Positions 1 through 10,746 of a DNA stretch of 64,000 nucleotides are shown here, one piece after another (positions within the stretch are counted from its first letter, which is position 1; every line of letters starts with the position of its first letter). The DNA is from Tethya wilhelma (Eukaryota > Porifera > Demospongiae > Tethyida > Tethyidae). Below the pieces are notes generated by a model. The model was not told the origin of the DNA. It did not search any database and saw nothing but the letters and a program-made list of their open reading frames with translations. The position numbers and the translations under genes were made by a program. The DNA lies in contig CAXIPT010000003.1 of assembly GCA_964030475.1 (NCBI GenBank), positions 1,480,320 to 1,544,319 on the forward strand. The letters are read 5' to 3'.

Positions 1-11
1 GAACCCTATCT

Positions 12-37
12 TCGTCGGCAGCGTCAGATGTGTATAA
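12..37 (+). other. Nextera transposase adapter remnant
   Basis: The first 26 bases of the standard Nextera read-1 adapter, from TCGTCGGCAGCGTC through the first 12 bases of the mosaic end, are present exactly. The adapter's last seven bases are absent. This is library sequence left at a contig end and is not biological. Confidence 0.93.
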
Positions 38-39
38 AG

Positions 40-126
40 CAGTACGCTTGCATCTCTCCGTCCTACTCCTTGGGTGTCAAACACTCGGAGTACATGTGCC
101 CTCTCATCCTGGATGTGACGGACTGA
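40..126 (+). CDS. 3' exon of ODF3/CIMAP-like (STPG repeat) axonemal protein, partial
   Basis: An open frame runs from the adapter junction to TGA at 124-126 and ends with YSLGVKHSEYMCPLI followed by an acidic tail. The pattern of a Ser/Tyr-Leu-Gly turn, RH/KHS, an aromatic residue and PLI resembles the last repeat of ODF3/CIMAP (SHIPPO, STPG-repeat) proteins of sperm tails and ciliary microtubules. A polyadenylation signal AATAAA lies at 169-174. The 5' part of the gene is outside the contig and the junction with the adapter is artificial. The family call rests on about 29 residues recalled from family knowledge, so it is tentative, but the frame, stop and poly(A) signal fit a real terminal exon. 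Confidence 0.5.
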   Translation, partial: QYACISPSYSLGVKHSEYMCPLILDVTD

Positions 127-667
127 CACACAACCTATACAGACTGACTGCATCCACTAATAACTAATAATAAAAGGGACATGGGACATTTATGTTGAGT
201 GTGTGTGTACAATATACACTAGTTTGCATGATTACTCAAACGATGACATTACATTGCATATAGTCACATATTAGCTAAACCTTTTCGTTTTGTTTGTTTC
301 ATATTATAGGCCAAAGCAGAATTAACATTTTTTTACTTTACAAGTAAGAAGTTTAATGATTTAAGCAGCTACCTTTTTTGTAAATTCAATATTGAGCATA
401 CCTTTATTTTGGCTTTTTGCTTTTTTCGTACTTTTTTTTTTTTTGTATACATTATAATAAAGTTATTAACATAATAGCTGAATTAATAGATATTTTTGAT
501 CCTTTGTGTGCACAGGCAGCCCATCTAGCTATACGTACAAACACCACAGCTTCATTGTGTTCAATACCTGATCAAATAGCAGACTTATGTGATGCCAATA
601 TGTAGGTAAAATAAAACACATTGGAATTAAAAGCAACCAAAGAGTGTTCTGTATCACTGGTACTTAA
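127..667. other. Intergenic, convergent 3' ends
   Basis: AT-rich sequence between the 3' end of the ODF3-like gene and the 3' end of the SAXO-like gene. A 62-residue open frame at 417-605 begins with TTG and a poly-T tract and shows no family features. I see nothing else here. Confidence 0.6.
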
Positions 668-790
668 TTATTTCTGCTGAGTTGTCACCTTACGCTCGGT
701 CTGTGCAGGTAGAGTGAAACAGTCTCTGTGGGTGGTGGAATACTGAGGACGACCACTAGTGGGTAGGGACCAGTGAGAGCACTTCAACTG

Positions 791-852
<62 letters not shown>

Positions 853-1734
853 CACTGAATTGCACAAACAAGAACTATGTATAAAATTCACTTAGAAACC
901 ATATGGTCTTGAATAGGCTTGGCTAAATAAATAATAGCATGAGGTGCTTTTATTAGAATCAACATACATTGTTGAGGGCCACAGGATTGAGTTTGTTTGT
1001 CCTCCTAGCACTCAACTCTTCCCTCTCACAATAAGAGTCGGCCGTTGTCGACCTGAACAGATGACCTGAAAGAAAAAACAAGCAATTAATACTTTGTTAA
1101 TGCTCACTTTTAGTTTAACTACATGTACACGATCAACTGTGTATCAACATGATGCATTGCTACATTGTTAGCTTTGATGACATAAATTGTGCACATAAAT
1201 TAAGGGAAGTTTTCTATAATACATGAAAGATATACATGTGTGCTGATTCTACAATATGGGACCTCTATTGGGTGGCTACATACTCTACATAGTGGTTAAA
1301 TTCAGCTGGCTTAATATTTAGCAATTTTAAATTTGGCAGTTTAATTCAACGCACTGCATTGTGTATAAGCACACACGTGCGTATAAAACTGATTCACAAT
1401 TTTTAATTTGGTGATTTGAAGAATAATTCACCAATTCGTCAAATTTAATTCTCGACAAATTTACCCACTATGCAGTACATGGCAAAATTACTATTTCAAA
1501 GAAAATTAACTGACAATAATACTCCAACTCACTGGGATAATAGTGCAGAGGGAGGTTGTCCTTGGTAGGAGCTCTGGCTCTCTGTGTCGGCTGAGAGAGA
1601 GGGATGTAGGACTGGGCCACAGTGGAGGAGTAGACCGAGGAGGGACGTGGGTGAGAGGTGTCTCCCAGGTTGAAGTGACTCACCGTGTGAAAGTTGGAGC
1701 TGTCGATGTGAGTTGGGTAGCAGTTGGGAGGTGG

Positions 1735-1771
<37 letters not shown>

Positions 1772-4700
1772 TGTGTGTGTGTGAGAGAGAGAGTGTGTGT
1801 GTGTGTGTGAGTGATGAGGAGATAAAATACAGGTATACTGGTTTAAATGGAACTCTGAATCTCAGTAATGCATCATACATATGCATGAGGTTAGTTTAAC
1901 TAACTTTATTTTGACCAAATTATTATAATAAAATATACGTATAGACATGCAGCAGGGACAACATTTGAAAATAAAGAATTAGAGTACTACTGTATGTTCT
2001 AGATCACATAAACTAAAACCTCGGTTATCCAGACCTCGTTTATCCGGAACCTCGATTATCCGGATCGAGCTGGAAGGCCAAAATTCGGTTAATTAGAGCA
2101 AAATTTTATAGACTCCGCCCACTGTGCAAGCTTGACGCTTAAACGTGTCAGCTAAAATTCGAGTGATTCAAGTCTAAAATTAATGAAGAAAATACAATCT
2201 ACAGGTAATGTGACATGCCAAAGAGTAAAAAAAAAACTATTGTGGCTACTGCTTGTCCTGCTACAACCAGTATAAATTCATCATTTCGATTATCCAGACT
2301 ATTCGCTTATCCGGCAGGCTTCCTGTACAAAGGTGTCCGGATAACCGAGGTTCTACTTTACATTGTTTGCACTAGTTTACTGTGAACTACAATCAACCTA
2401 CTCTTGCTACAATCACTAAAATATTATGGTATGGTACGTACGGTAGTATGTAAAGTAGGAATGGGCCAACTGTCCCATAGACACAATACAAAATGTTGGT
2501 TACTATAAAAATCTAGTAAAACCAAATTAAACCTTCAAAGTTGCTCAGAGGCTCTCTATTATCCACTACTAACTACATGCAAGGCCTAAGATCCACAAAA
2601 ACTTTCCACAAAGCCACCATAGTGCCTTTTTGTTCCCTAACGTACTTACGTACTTATTTCCTAACTGACTTACTTGAAAAGGATTTCCAGACAACCAGAA
2701 TGTGTTGAGCTAACTTTGACAGCACAAAGTTACTTAGTACGTTCTTTCCATGGGTACTATACATTCCTTGATACTCGTTTTGATCATAAATAGGCCTAAA
2801 CAAAAACTATAACGCTTTAAAACTTAGTGTATAAATTCACGTACTTCAATGCAGCCATCTTTGTAGGTAGAGTTCAAAGGTCATTATCTATCGAGATCCA
2901 CATCATTGCATTCAAGTATGACACTGACCCATATGCATGAGGGATCAAGAATAAAAATGAAGTAGTCTTGCCTGTGCTGAAATTGCATGAGACACGCCTT
3001 GTTCCAATACTTTTTACTGCACTGCCCATTCCCACACTACTTATTTACTACTTGTTATGATTATTGGACCAGAATATAGAGCTTAATGTATATATGGTGC
3101 TGTTTACAATCCTTAATCAGGCCTCCTATGAAGATGCAAAGCTATTGCTGCTAAAGTAACATTATTCACTATACTATGCAGTTCTTAAAGTAATAAAACT
3201 GTCTTAGTGTTATTCTACATGCAAGAGGAACACAATGTAGCTACTATATAACCCCATTAATATGACTGAGCTAAGTTGTTTCTCATGCATGCATGTTATA
3301 CCATTAGCTAGTACATCAGTCATTCTTGTCAATAGCAAGCTTTGGAAGCTAAGATAATAGTGCCATTTGTCATGCATGCATATGTTGTTACTTACACAAA
3401 AACTTAATTGTCAACAGTTCCGTTTTCAATTTTTTACAAGAGTATAGCTACATCGATCATGCACATGTACATAAACAAGTGATACAGATTCAGGGAACCT
3501 AGCTGTGTATTTTATTGACGTACCAGTAATTTAAACTTAGTAGTATAAAACATAGGCATTATCGCTGCAGCTGTGACACTGAACTCCACGGAAGGCCACA
3601 ACAAGATTGAAAATAAAGTAGTGAACGGTGCATTATATCGGACATCATTTGTATGAAAACTTAAATACAAGACTAAGTCACTATATAAGCAGCTCAAACA
3701 ATGATGGATTTCTCAGCCTTCCTATTGACAACACTAATGGCAGCTGGACTCTTTACAGCTGCGTTTGGTGCAGGTATTAATACACATAATCATCATGATG
3801 TAGTATAACATATCCTTTAATATTATTATCATAATAATTATAATAATCACATGTGTTATACTAATCTACTATAGTTGCGGTGGAATCAACTGCTGAAGCT
3901 CAAACTCGAAATCTAAGTCCTATACCTTGTCCTGATATGCTGGGACTGTTCTGCATTGAAAGAAAAAAATGTACAAACTCTATGGATTGTGGCCTTGGTA
4001 GGGGTAGATGTTGTCAAGTAGATGGATGTCCTCCAGGACAAGGAGTTTGTGCTAGTCGAAGTCAGCGAATAGGTATATCCATGCATTATGTACATAAAGC
4101 AACAATTGATTGTCACAATAGCTTCACACACACACACACACACACACACAATTTAAATGCATTTTATTCATGCAGGTTGAACGAGACAATAAAACAAATA
4201 AGTATTATTAACAATAAAAATTTGATGTGACCGCATTACTATAGGCTATTTCAGACAAATTAGACTTATTGTTACTAATTATGGTAAACCAATATGCTGT
4301 TATAGAGTTTTGTATATGATACGTATAGGTATACCGCTAGTTTTCTGCAATGCTATTGTTTATCATTTGGATTTCACATAATAATAAATTAATTATTATA
4401 AAAACTCTGCAAATCTCAGACTCCCAACAAAAATTAACTGGGTACTCCATATAGTAAGTTTGTTTAGTATAATTAAATAATTAAACTTTGCTACATTGGC
4501 ACATTAACAACAGGCGTGCACTATTTGACAAGCGGGTGACTGCATGTGTATGCTCTTAGCAAGCATATAAAATGTGCACAAAATAATTTTACTTTAACAA
4601 TTTAACAACATATACTAGCTATTATATAGCTGCGATCCAAAGTCACATCCAAAGATGTTGAAAGCAGTAACTATAATATCACCATTATTACTAAAACTTA

Positions 4701-7700
4701 ATATTATTCTAAAGTGATGAATAGTTAACAGTGAACTATCTCTACATACATCTCTACACTATATATTTAGTTGATTTCATGGTATGCTGCTGGAGGTATT
4801 GCTGGTAAGAGAGGAGGGTACTCCTGAGCATGGTAAAACCTGTAGGACATTACAGGTGCTTCTTCTTCAGAATCAGCTCTCTTTGCAGTGATGTAGTTCT
4901 TGTAGTGTTGAAATAAAGTGTGGAGCTTTTGGAGAACAGTTTTTGGAATAACGGAATAGACCACTAGTCCAACACCATACAGAGGTAACACTAGGACCAA
5001 TGGAACCATTAGAACAAAAAGTAAAATTCGTAAAACCTTCCCTGCGTCATCGTATCCAGGTATCTGATAATTACATATTGCAAACACAAACAAACCTAAA
5101 ACTAAAAAGAAAACTGTATCCAAGACAGTGTGTGTTGTTGATTTGTAAGGCCTGATTATAGCAACAAGTACAGACATGATCATGGAAGTAGCACCAATGA
5201 AAACAAAGTATCCATATCCCAAAAACATTCCTCCAAATGTGAGGTTCAAAAATCGTAGGAAGACATAAAGAGCAGCAAAATACCTACAGTCTCGGGGCTG
5301 TATCTTGTAACAGCCATGGAAGGTATCCATGAAGATGTGTAGNAATGAATGAATTCAAAACATCAGTCAAATAGACCTACAATTGCAACTATCATGAATA
5401 TCAAATGCATGAAGCTCCTTTAAGCAATGCTCCACTAGCCATATACAGACTACACTATGACATAAAGCAGCACCTTCTAGCATACATGAGGGATCTTTTT
5501 GATACAGTACAGACAACAACAATGATTCTTCTACATTGCACTTTTGTGATTCAATTGGAAATGAACAAGGAACTGTTTGTTGATTAAACAAACAGTTCCT
5601 TTTAAACAGTTCTTTATAATGTATGATGAATCATACATTATAAAGCGCTTTTGAATTTGGTTTCCATCAACATCATGAAGTGTGTTTGGTGTGAGCACAA
5701 GGAAAGAAATATTGAGGATCTTCACATAAGAAAGCAAGATAAATGTGGCAAATGCTCCCACTAGTGATCCTTTGATGTCCCAGTTGTTACGAAACCAAAC
5801 AAAACATTTATAGAAAGGTCTCCATAATTGAACAAAAAAGATGTAGCGTCTGTGTAGCTCAACAAACATGTAAGTGAAGACAACTAGTAGCAGTGGGTAA
5901 ACAGCTACCACATAGTCTAGCATGAGAGTCTGGAGTGCTGTTAGGTTAGGATGCAAGCAAAATGGAGGATACAATCCTCAAAAAAAATCAAGGTTCCATA
6001 CTCCAAGAAATAAAAAAAAAGTTCCACCATACACTGGGCGAAATATTCTGTAAATAAGTATTGTACTTGAAGGTACTGATAGAAGTTGGCATACAAGCAC
6101 ATAGCCATTCATTTTTCCAGATGAGGCACTTATCCTAAACAGGACCAGAAGAATATAGAAGACAGTGAGAGGCAAAAATGCCACAGCAAGGTACTTCAAC
6201 CAGTTATACTTGTAGTCTGAGCACTCAACACACCCAATGCTGTAAGAGTAGACAGGATAGGTATATCCTTCCTCACAGCTGGTACACATTAGACCAGTCT
6301 GATGCTCGTAGTGGACACAATGTCTTTTGGGACAATAATCATTAAAATGACACATTAAGCTGTCATTTCTATGGTAGAGTTTAGGCAATAATGCGTAATG
6401 AAACAGAATAAAATATCCTTCAATAATAGCATGATGGTAGCATGGTCCGACTACTGTCATGTTCAATACTTCACTGAAGGTCATGCAGTGAAATAGTACA
6501 ATAGAAACAGTCATATCTAGATCACATTGGACTATATAATTGATAGAATTCCCACACTCACAAATCTTAGTTCCATTTTTTCTTTTGGTATACAGTCCAC
6601 AAGGGACAGCTCTCAGAGCTAGCTGAGACAATGGAGATCCATGACAATAAAGCAACTATACAATTCCCTCAGGCTTTGCTCTTTCATCTTGCAACTGGTA
6701 ATCACGACTTAAATATGAAAATAGCTTTACAACTAGACTTTCATTGCTTTAAACTGAGATATTTCCAAAAGTGTAGTATTCTAAGCAGACATTTTATTTC
6801 TGCTTAAATAAACACAACATGCCGAAAGTAAGATAAATTTTCTCTCTGGCATGCACTAATAACTACCCATACAAATAACAAAGATGTCATGACATGAAAT
6901 TTACAATAATATTTTGGCTTTACATAGACACATACCTAAGCATGCACTCACACATATGTACACACATACACCTATACACCTATGCATTTAAGTGCACATG
7001 CACATATGTACATGCACATACACATATTATATATCGTAAATCTAGAAATTTGCACATGTTAATAAATTCACGCATTATTTTTCAGCGCTATCTATTTTTT
7101 CCTACGTATAGAAATATACGTAGGAAAACGGGTCGTTAATAAAGTTTACTTTACTTTCACGTTTCCCGGTAACCTCAAATCAAGAAATAGAAGCGATAGC
7201 AAAAATTTCTGGATATACACTACTTGCATCTTATACATTAAGATGTTTACCTGAGGATGAGCACTCTTGTTAGTGACAAAGTTCACCCTCTCTCTTACTC
7301 TCACTGGATCAAGATCTCCGCTAGGAAGGAAACTGGTGTTACGAGAGAAACGGACCACTGGAACCACTCTCTCTAAAGAAAATAAAATAAAAGTCAATGA
7401 TAATGGTTGATGTGGGGGTATTTTATGATATGTTTAGCGTCGAAGAAGAAACTTCCCACATTGGCATGCGACACAGCTTGAAATGCATGCATGGGAAAAC
7501 TTTTCCATGCCTGTATGCTATATAATTTATAACTGTTTCAATAAAAACTTCACACATGCATGACTGACATTTGCTAACGTATAGCAAGATGAGGTAGTGA
7601 GTGAATGAGTGCAGCAGCCTGACTAGCCTCATTTACTTGGACCTTACATCAGGCTAACTGGTAAGGATCATCAATTTATTTTTCAAATGCAAGCATAAAA

Positions 7701-8503
7701 ATGATCGGACTATGATTATGTATTGCGAATCATTAATCCATTGTCAAGTTACTATATAGTACTAACCTGTGTATGGTGGTTGTGTGAAGCTTGTAGCATT
7801 GATAGTAGAAGAGAGCTCCAAGCTGGACTGTTTTGGGTTCTGGTTCAAGATGATGGAGGACTCGTTCGAATGTCTCACAGCCTTTGGTCTATCGTAGAGC
7901 ACAGTAGGAGCCAAGTAGGAAGCTTGAGCATTGCTAGTCAGTTGGTTCACTTTACTTGGATCTCCTATAATTTTATGTAGATAATGTCATGCAGGTTTGG
8001 ATACATGCAATAAGTGTGGTGTACTTAGTTATGCCAGGAGGTTATGCTTTGAAAATTTTCACTACGACAATGACAAAGCTAGATGAAAATTTACAAAATT
8101 AATAGTATTATCTTTACAAACAACATCCCACTCAAGGGAACCTTCCCAATCAGTGAAATACATGGAATACTAAAACAGAATTGCTAGTAGTAGGAATTGT
8201 AGTCTAATCTTCATTCGCTTTGTTTCAAAGTATACACAGTACCTTGTGGTATTCCGGTGATTCTAAGTCGTTGAATTCTTGCTGACTCAGCAGGTTGATT
8301 GTCATCAACGAGAGGGGCACCCTGAAATGTGTCACAATGGGTAGTGGTCATGTGATTCCAACTATTATAACCAGCTCCACCTAAAGTAGAAATTTTATGT
8401 CAATATGTAATGAATAAAGTAAGATTTGCAGTCATTTTGTAAGTAAAAATGATCAAACTAGGCAAAGTGAGCTGCCAGTGGGCAACATGAAATGGGAAGT
8501 TCT

Positions 8504-8536
<33 letters not shown>

Positions 8537-9257
8537 ACACACACACACACACACCTGTCAAAGTATTCTTCGAGGAACACTTTCTACCACCACTAAGATC
8601 TCCAAGCCTAGTAACACCAGCAGCAACAACACCTTCTTTCCCTCTATAACTCCTCCTCCCATCACCACCCAGTAGCTCCTTATACATACTGCTATACTCT
8701 GACTGTGCCAATGGATCGTACACCCTGTTTCCAAGCGGACCAGACTCCACGTCCTTATAACGGTTAAACTGGTTTTGATTCCATCTTGGCTCTATCGGTA
8801 CTATAGCGGGAAAGCCAGTTTGGTTTGTCGTCTGGCGAGTTTCTAATCGCTTGTCAGCACTGATGTGAAAATTTGCCTTGTGCATGTCTTTCGTTCGTGT
8901 ACTAATGGATGATACTGCTCCATCATCATCACTGCTGGCTGAAATGGCACCAATTTGCTGATCTTCGGCAAGTGTGCTCGGAGGACGGTATGTACTTTGT
9001 GTCAGTGACTGGTTCAGTTTCTCGTAGCAAGTGTTTTTTGGTAGAATCACTGCTGGAGGCAGAGGATCGATCTGTTTTCTGCGAGCTACTCCACTCGGTG
9101 GTACTTTGTAGTCGCTGTGAAAAGTTGTTGAGTCTTCGAAAGTGTTCTTGGAGCTCTGAGGAAGTTGACCAGTCAGTGGAGATTTGGTGAAATGATACTG
9201 TTGGTTGGTTCTCTCTCTGACCCTGTGTTGAGAGATCATTGGGACTGAAACAGACAT
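668..9257 (-). CDS. SAXO5/TEX45-like axonemal microtubule protein, seven exons
   Basis: Seven exons join in frame on the minus strand: 8555-9257, 8243-8380, 7767-7964, 7251-7372, 1533-1734, 968-1065 and 668-787. All have GT donors and AG acceptors and the phases match at every junction. The product is about 526 residues. The 3' exons carry repeated motifs such as SHFNLGDTS...SSVYSS, SHLFRSTTADSY and CSHWSLPTSG...YSTTHRDCF, the spaced Ser-His-Phe/Gly-Asp...Tyr pattern of TEX45/SAXO5 and related microtubule inner or surface proteins of cilia. Human TEX45 has a similar length. ATG at 9257 is the first in frame, but TCTGTTTCAG just inside it could be an acceptor for an upstream non-coding exon ending at 9472; translation would then start at an inner Met. 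The intron 1735-7250 contains two other genes. SAXO4 is the alternative assignment. Confidence 0.6.
791..850. repeat. (GA)n microsatellite at a splice acceptor
   Basis: A run of GA dinucleotides. On the minus strand it is a CT tract that forms the polypyrimidine tract directly before the last exon of the SAXO-like gene (acceptor CAG at 788-790). Confidence 0.9.
1735..1810. repeat. (GT)n microsatellite at a splice acceptor
   Basis: GT repeats with a short GA interruption. On the minus strand they read CA up to the acceptor CAG at 1735-1737 of a SAXO-like exon, so the exon starts where the repeat ends. Confidence 0.85.
2010..2358. mobile_element. Pogo/Tigger-like MITE
   Basis: The two ends are inverted: ACCTCGGTTATCC on the left and GGATAACCGAGGT on the right, followed by TCTACTTTA. 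This is the terminal pattern of Tc1/mariner pogo-Tigger elements, with TA at the outer edges. The element is about 350 bp with no transposase. The left end holds three tandem variants of a 15-17 bp unit CCTCG-TTATCC (2019-2062), and a partial further copy lies near the right end (2285-2310). Confidence 0.7.
2432..2750. repeat. Dispersed repeat R1, copy 1
   Basis: Starts near TACGTACGGTAGT and runs through GGAATGGGCCAACTGTCCCATAGAC to ACTTTGACAGCACAAAG. The same roughly 310-350 bp unit recurs at 41928-42284 and 57024-57329. No coding capacity and no clear terminal repeats are seen. Confidence 0.85.
2751..3700. other. Intron sequence without recognisable features
   Basis: AT-rich DNA inside the large intron of the SAXO-like gene. 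TATATAAG at 3682-3689 precedes the WAP gene ATG by about 12 bp, which is too close to be its ordinary TATA box. Confidence 0.5.
3701..4180 (+). CDS. Small secreted single-WAP-domain protein
   Basis: Three exons: 3701-3773, 3875-4072 and 4176-4180, with GT/AG borders and matching phases, giving about 91 residues. The first exon encodes a signal peptide (MMDFSAFLLTTLMAAGL...). The second encodes eight cysteines spaced as in a four-disulfide WAP core: C-x7-C-x5-C-x5-C-x6-CC-x4-C-x6-C. The last exon adds only the end of a Gly codon and TGA at 4178-4180. AATAAA follows at 4188. WAP domains are typically secreted protease inhibitors or antimicrobial peptides. The inhibitory loop cannot be assigned here, so the activity is unknown. 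A (CA)n tract at 4122-4150 lies just before the last acceptor. The gene sits on the opposite strand within an intron of the SAXO-like gene. Confidence 0.8.
4200..4766. other. Intergenic, no feature seen
   Basis: AT-rich sequence between the WAP gene and the 3' end of the multipass membrane gene. No open frame or repeat stands out. Confidence 0.5.
4767..6655 (-). pseudogene. Cysteine-rich multipass membrane protein, disrupted
   Basis: Minus-strand frames at 5978-6655, 5594-5974 and 4767-5342 form one protein of a large uncharacterised family that I recall from sponges and cnidarians. The N-terminal part is extracellular and cysteine-rich, with a motif like GLMCTSCEEGYTYPVYSY then CVEC..YKYNWLKY, followed by several membrane segments, a conserved MDTFHGCYK...RDCRYFAALY stretch, more membrane helices and a cytoplasmic tail (PVMSYRFYHAQEYPPL). 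Breaks: an in-frame TGA at 5975-5977 where an Arg codon would fit; two near-perfect palindromes at 5568-5640 replacing coding sequence; a stretch 5344-5560 unlike the family; and an N at 5343. The 3' frame resumes exactly at the conserved block. It could be a pseudogene or an assembly-damaged gene. The function of the family is unknown. Confidence 0.65.
5566..5640. repeat. Two adjacent palindromes
   Basis: AAGGAACTGTTTGTT...AACAAACAGTTCCTT and CTTTATAATGTATGAT...ATCATACATTATAAAG are each near-perfect inverted repeats with tiny loops. They sit where the membrane gene loses its frame and look like template-switch or assembly products. Confidence 0.75.
6656..7250. other. Intergenic/intronic low-complexity DNA
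   Basis: Holds a degenerate CACATA-rich stretch at 6928-7025 and a short palindrome CCTACGTATA...TATACGTAGG at 7101-7125. No gene is seen. Confidence 0.5.
8503..8554. repeat. (CA)n microsatellite providing a splice donor
   Basis: On the minus strand this is (GT)n beginning exactly at the donor of the first SAXO-like exon (ACAG followed by GTGTGT). The intron 5' end is therefore the microsatellite itself. Confidence 0.85.
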
Positions 9258-9671
9258 ACTTCAAATGAATCTAAGCTAGGGCTGAGAGAGCTGATCATTT
9301 GATTCCAACAGCGCAAGACTTGCATTTCAAATCGCTTACATAGCTAGAGGGTAAACAATTTTTTATCTCCATGACCACAAAGTATTTCTAGTGCTGCAGG
9401 CATTTCTATAAATATTGTCTGTCAAAGACATAGTGAAATACACACAGTTGCTTTGTAGCTTTAGGAGTTACCTGAACTTTGGGTTTAACAGGGAAGTCTT
9501 TGGGTCTTTCAAGTTTCTGACTTCAAAGCACACACGTGAAGTTCGGTACGTACTATACTACAGCTGCTCAAATTCTGAAACTATGCGCATGCGCAATAGC
9601 TTACATAGGTCAATTGGAGATAAAGGGAAACCCCCCAAACCACGTGTGGGTCTCGTATAGTTGTTCTCCTG
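9258..9671. promoter_or_regulatory. Candidate bidirectional promoter with NRF1-like site and E-box
   Basis: The region between the divergent SAXO-like (minus) and DUF1761 (plus) genes. TGCGCATGCGCA at 9583-9596 is a full NRF1-type palindrome. CACGTG lies at 9641-9646 inside a block AACCCCCCAAACCACGTG. The GCATGCGCA and CCCCCC-AAACCACGTGT blocks recur upstream of the second DUF1761 gene at 10563-10614. A possible minus-strand non-coding exon ends at 9472 with donor GTAACT. Factor binding is inferred from motif match only. Confidence 0.5.
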
Positions 9672-10441
9672 ATGGATCCAATGGTAGTCAACCAGGTTGT
9701 ATACGCATCTCTAGCCTCGTCCCTGCTACTTGCATCATCTCCATCAGGGGTAATATACTCCATTATTAGTTTTGCAATTATTATTACCGTGGGAACTATC
9801 ACAAGTTTTATGGTGGGCTATGTCTAGTACTCTGTGTTGTTTGGACGAGTTTGGTGGAGACTTCAAAATTCAAACTATCATAGAGTGTTTGATGGCTCGT
9901 AAGTTCTCAGTGTATTTTATGTGTTCGGTTAATTTGCAATACGTGTGCAATAAGAACGAAATGATGCCATTGTAAGCTGTTTTGATGTTCTTGTTTTTGT
10001 TTTTTTTGTTTCTTTTTTTGTCCATACAGAAAGTTCATTCCTCTTGCCCTCACTCTGTATGTACTTGCTCTCCAAAACACCGTCATCTTTTTTCTGCTCA
10101 CTACCATTCAGAAATATGCCTATCTACTTCCCTCTGACTCTCTCCCAGCACCTCTGCTGATCCTGTTCTACGTTGGTGGTCTGGTTGTTGTGTTTGGATG
10201 TGCCTCTTTCCCGAATTATCTCTTCTCTGGCAAAAGAAGCATTTTTCGTCTCTTTGCTATAGAATTTGGACATGGTGCAGTCCAGATCACACTGGGTGCT
10301 TTTGCAATGTACTTGACGATGATATTGGTCCAATATTGCAGAAATGATGCTTTGATTGTGGCCATTGTTAAAGTTGCTGACATTATTCATTTATTCAGCT
10401 TTCCTGCTTTGAATTTCAGTATATTACTTGGCCCAACTTAA
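9672..10441 (+). pseudogene. DUF1761 membrane protein, copy 1, with in-frame stop
   Basis: Two exons, 9672-9898 and 10030-10441, have the same layout and phase as the downstream copy. Exon 1 encodes hydrophobic segments and a SFMVGYV-stop-YSVLFGRVWWRL stretch. Exon 2 encodes LALQNTVIFFLLTTIQKYAYL and GCASFPNYLFSGK...FGHGAVQITLGAF, the membrane helices of a DUF1761 protein. A TAG at 9825-9827 replaces the conserved Trp of the W-Y-S-x-x-x-F-G motif that the intact copy keeps. The C-terminus also runs about 35 residues beyond the family end. Splice sites are intact, so the nonsense change looks recent, or it could be a sequencing error. Confidence 0.7.
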
Positions 10442-10746
10442 TGTCTGAGAGGTATTTTTTTCCGGCAGTCATTCTGTTTTGTTTATTCTCCTGTATTCAA
10501 GCTGTCCTGATGATCAGATTAGTGTTATAATTTTCTATTTCTAGAGCATAATAATTTGTGAGCATGCGCACTAGGTCCATTAGAGGTAAGGGAACCCCCC
10601 TAAACCACGTGTAGCTTCAAGCTGTTCAACTGTCCACGGAAAGTGTTTACCCTACCTATTGTACCCTACCCTGTTCCTGCCTATACCCTGTCTCTACCTT
10701 CACGGTCTGTCTCTGCCTTCCAGTTTTCTCACTCCTTATCTACAAA
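10442..10746. promoter_or_regulatory. Upstream region of DUF1761 copy 2
   Basis: Holds a second copy of the upstream block: GCATGCGCA at 10563-10571, then AACCCCCCTAAACCACGTGT at about 10590-10611. The duplication that made the two genes therefore included their promoter. The rest is a pyrimidine-rich leader (ACCCTACC repeats). Confidence 0.5.

Noticed and set aside
417..605. 62-codon frame with AELIDIFDPL, recalling the sulfatase LVELIDIFPTL motif
   Set aside because: It starts with TTG in a poly-T tract and the similarity stops after ten residues, with no other sulfatase motif nearby. Taken as chance.
1543..1899. 118-codon plus-strand frame rich in Cys-Val repeats
   Set aside because: It is the translation of the (GT)n microsatellite and the antisense of a SAXO-like exon.
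3682..3689. TATATAAG as TATA box of the WAP gene
   Set aside because: It ends about 11 bp before the ATG, leaving no room for an ordinary start site and leader.
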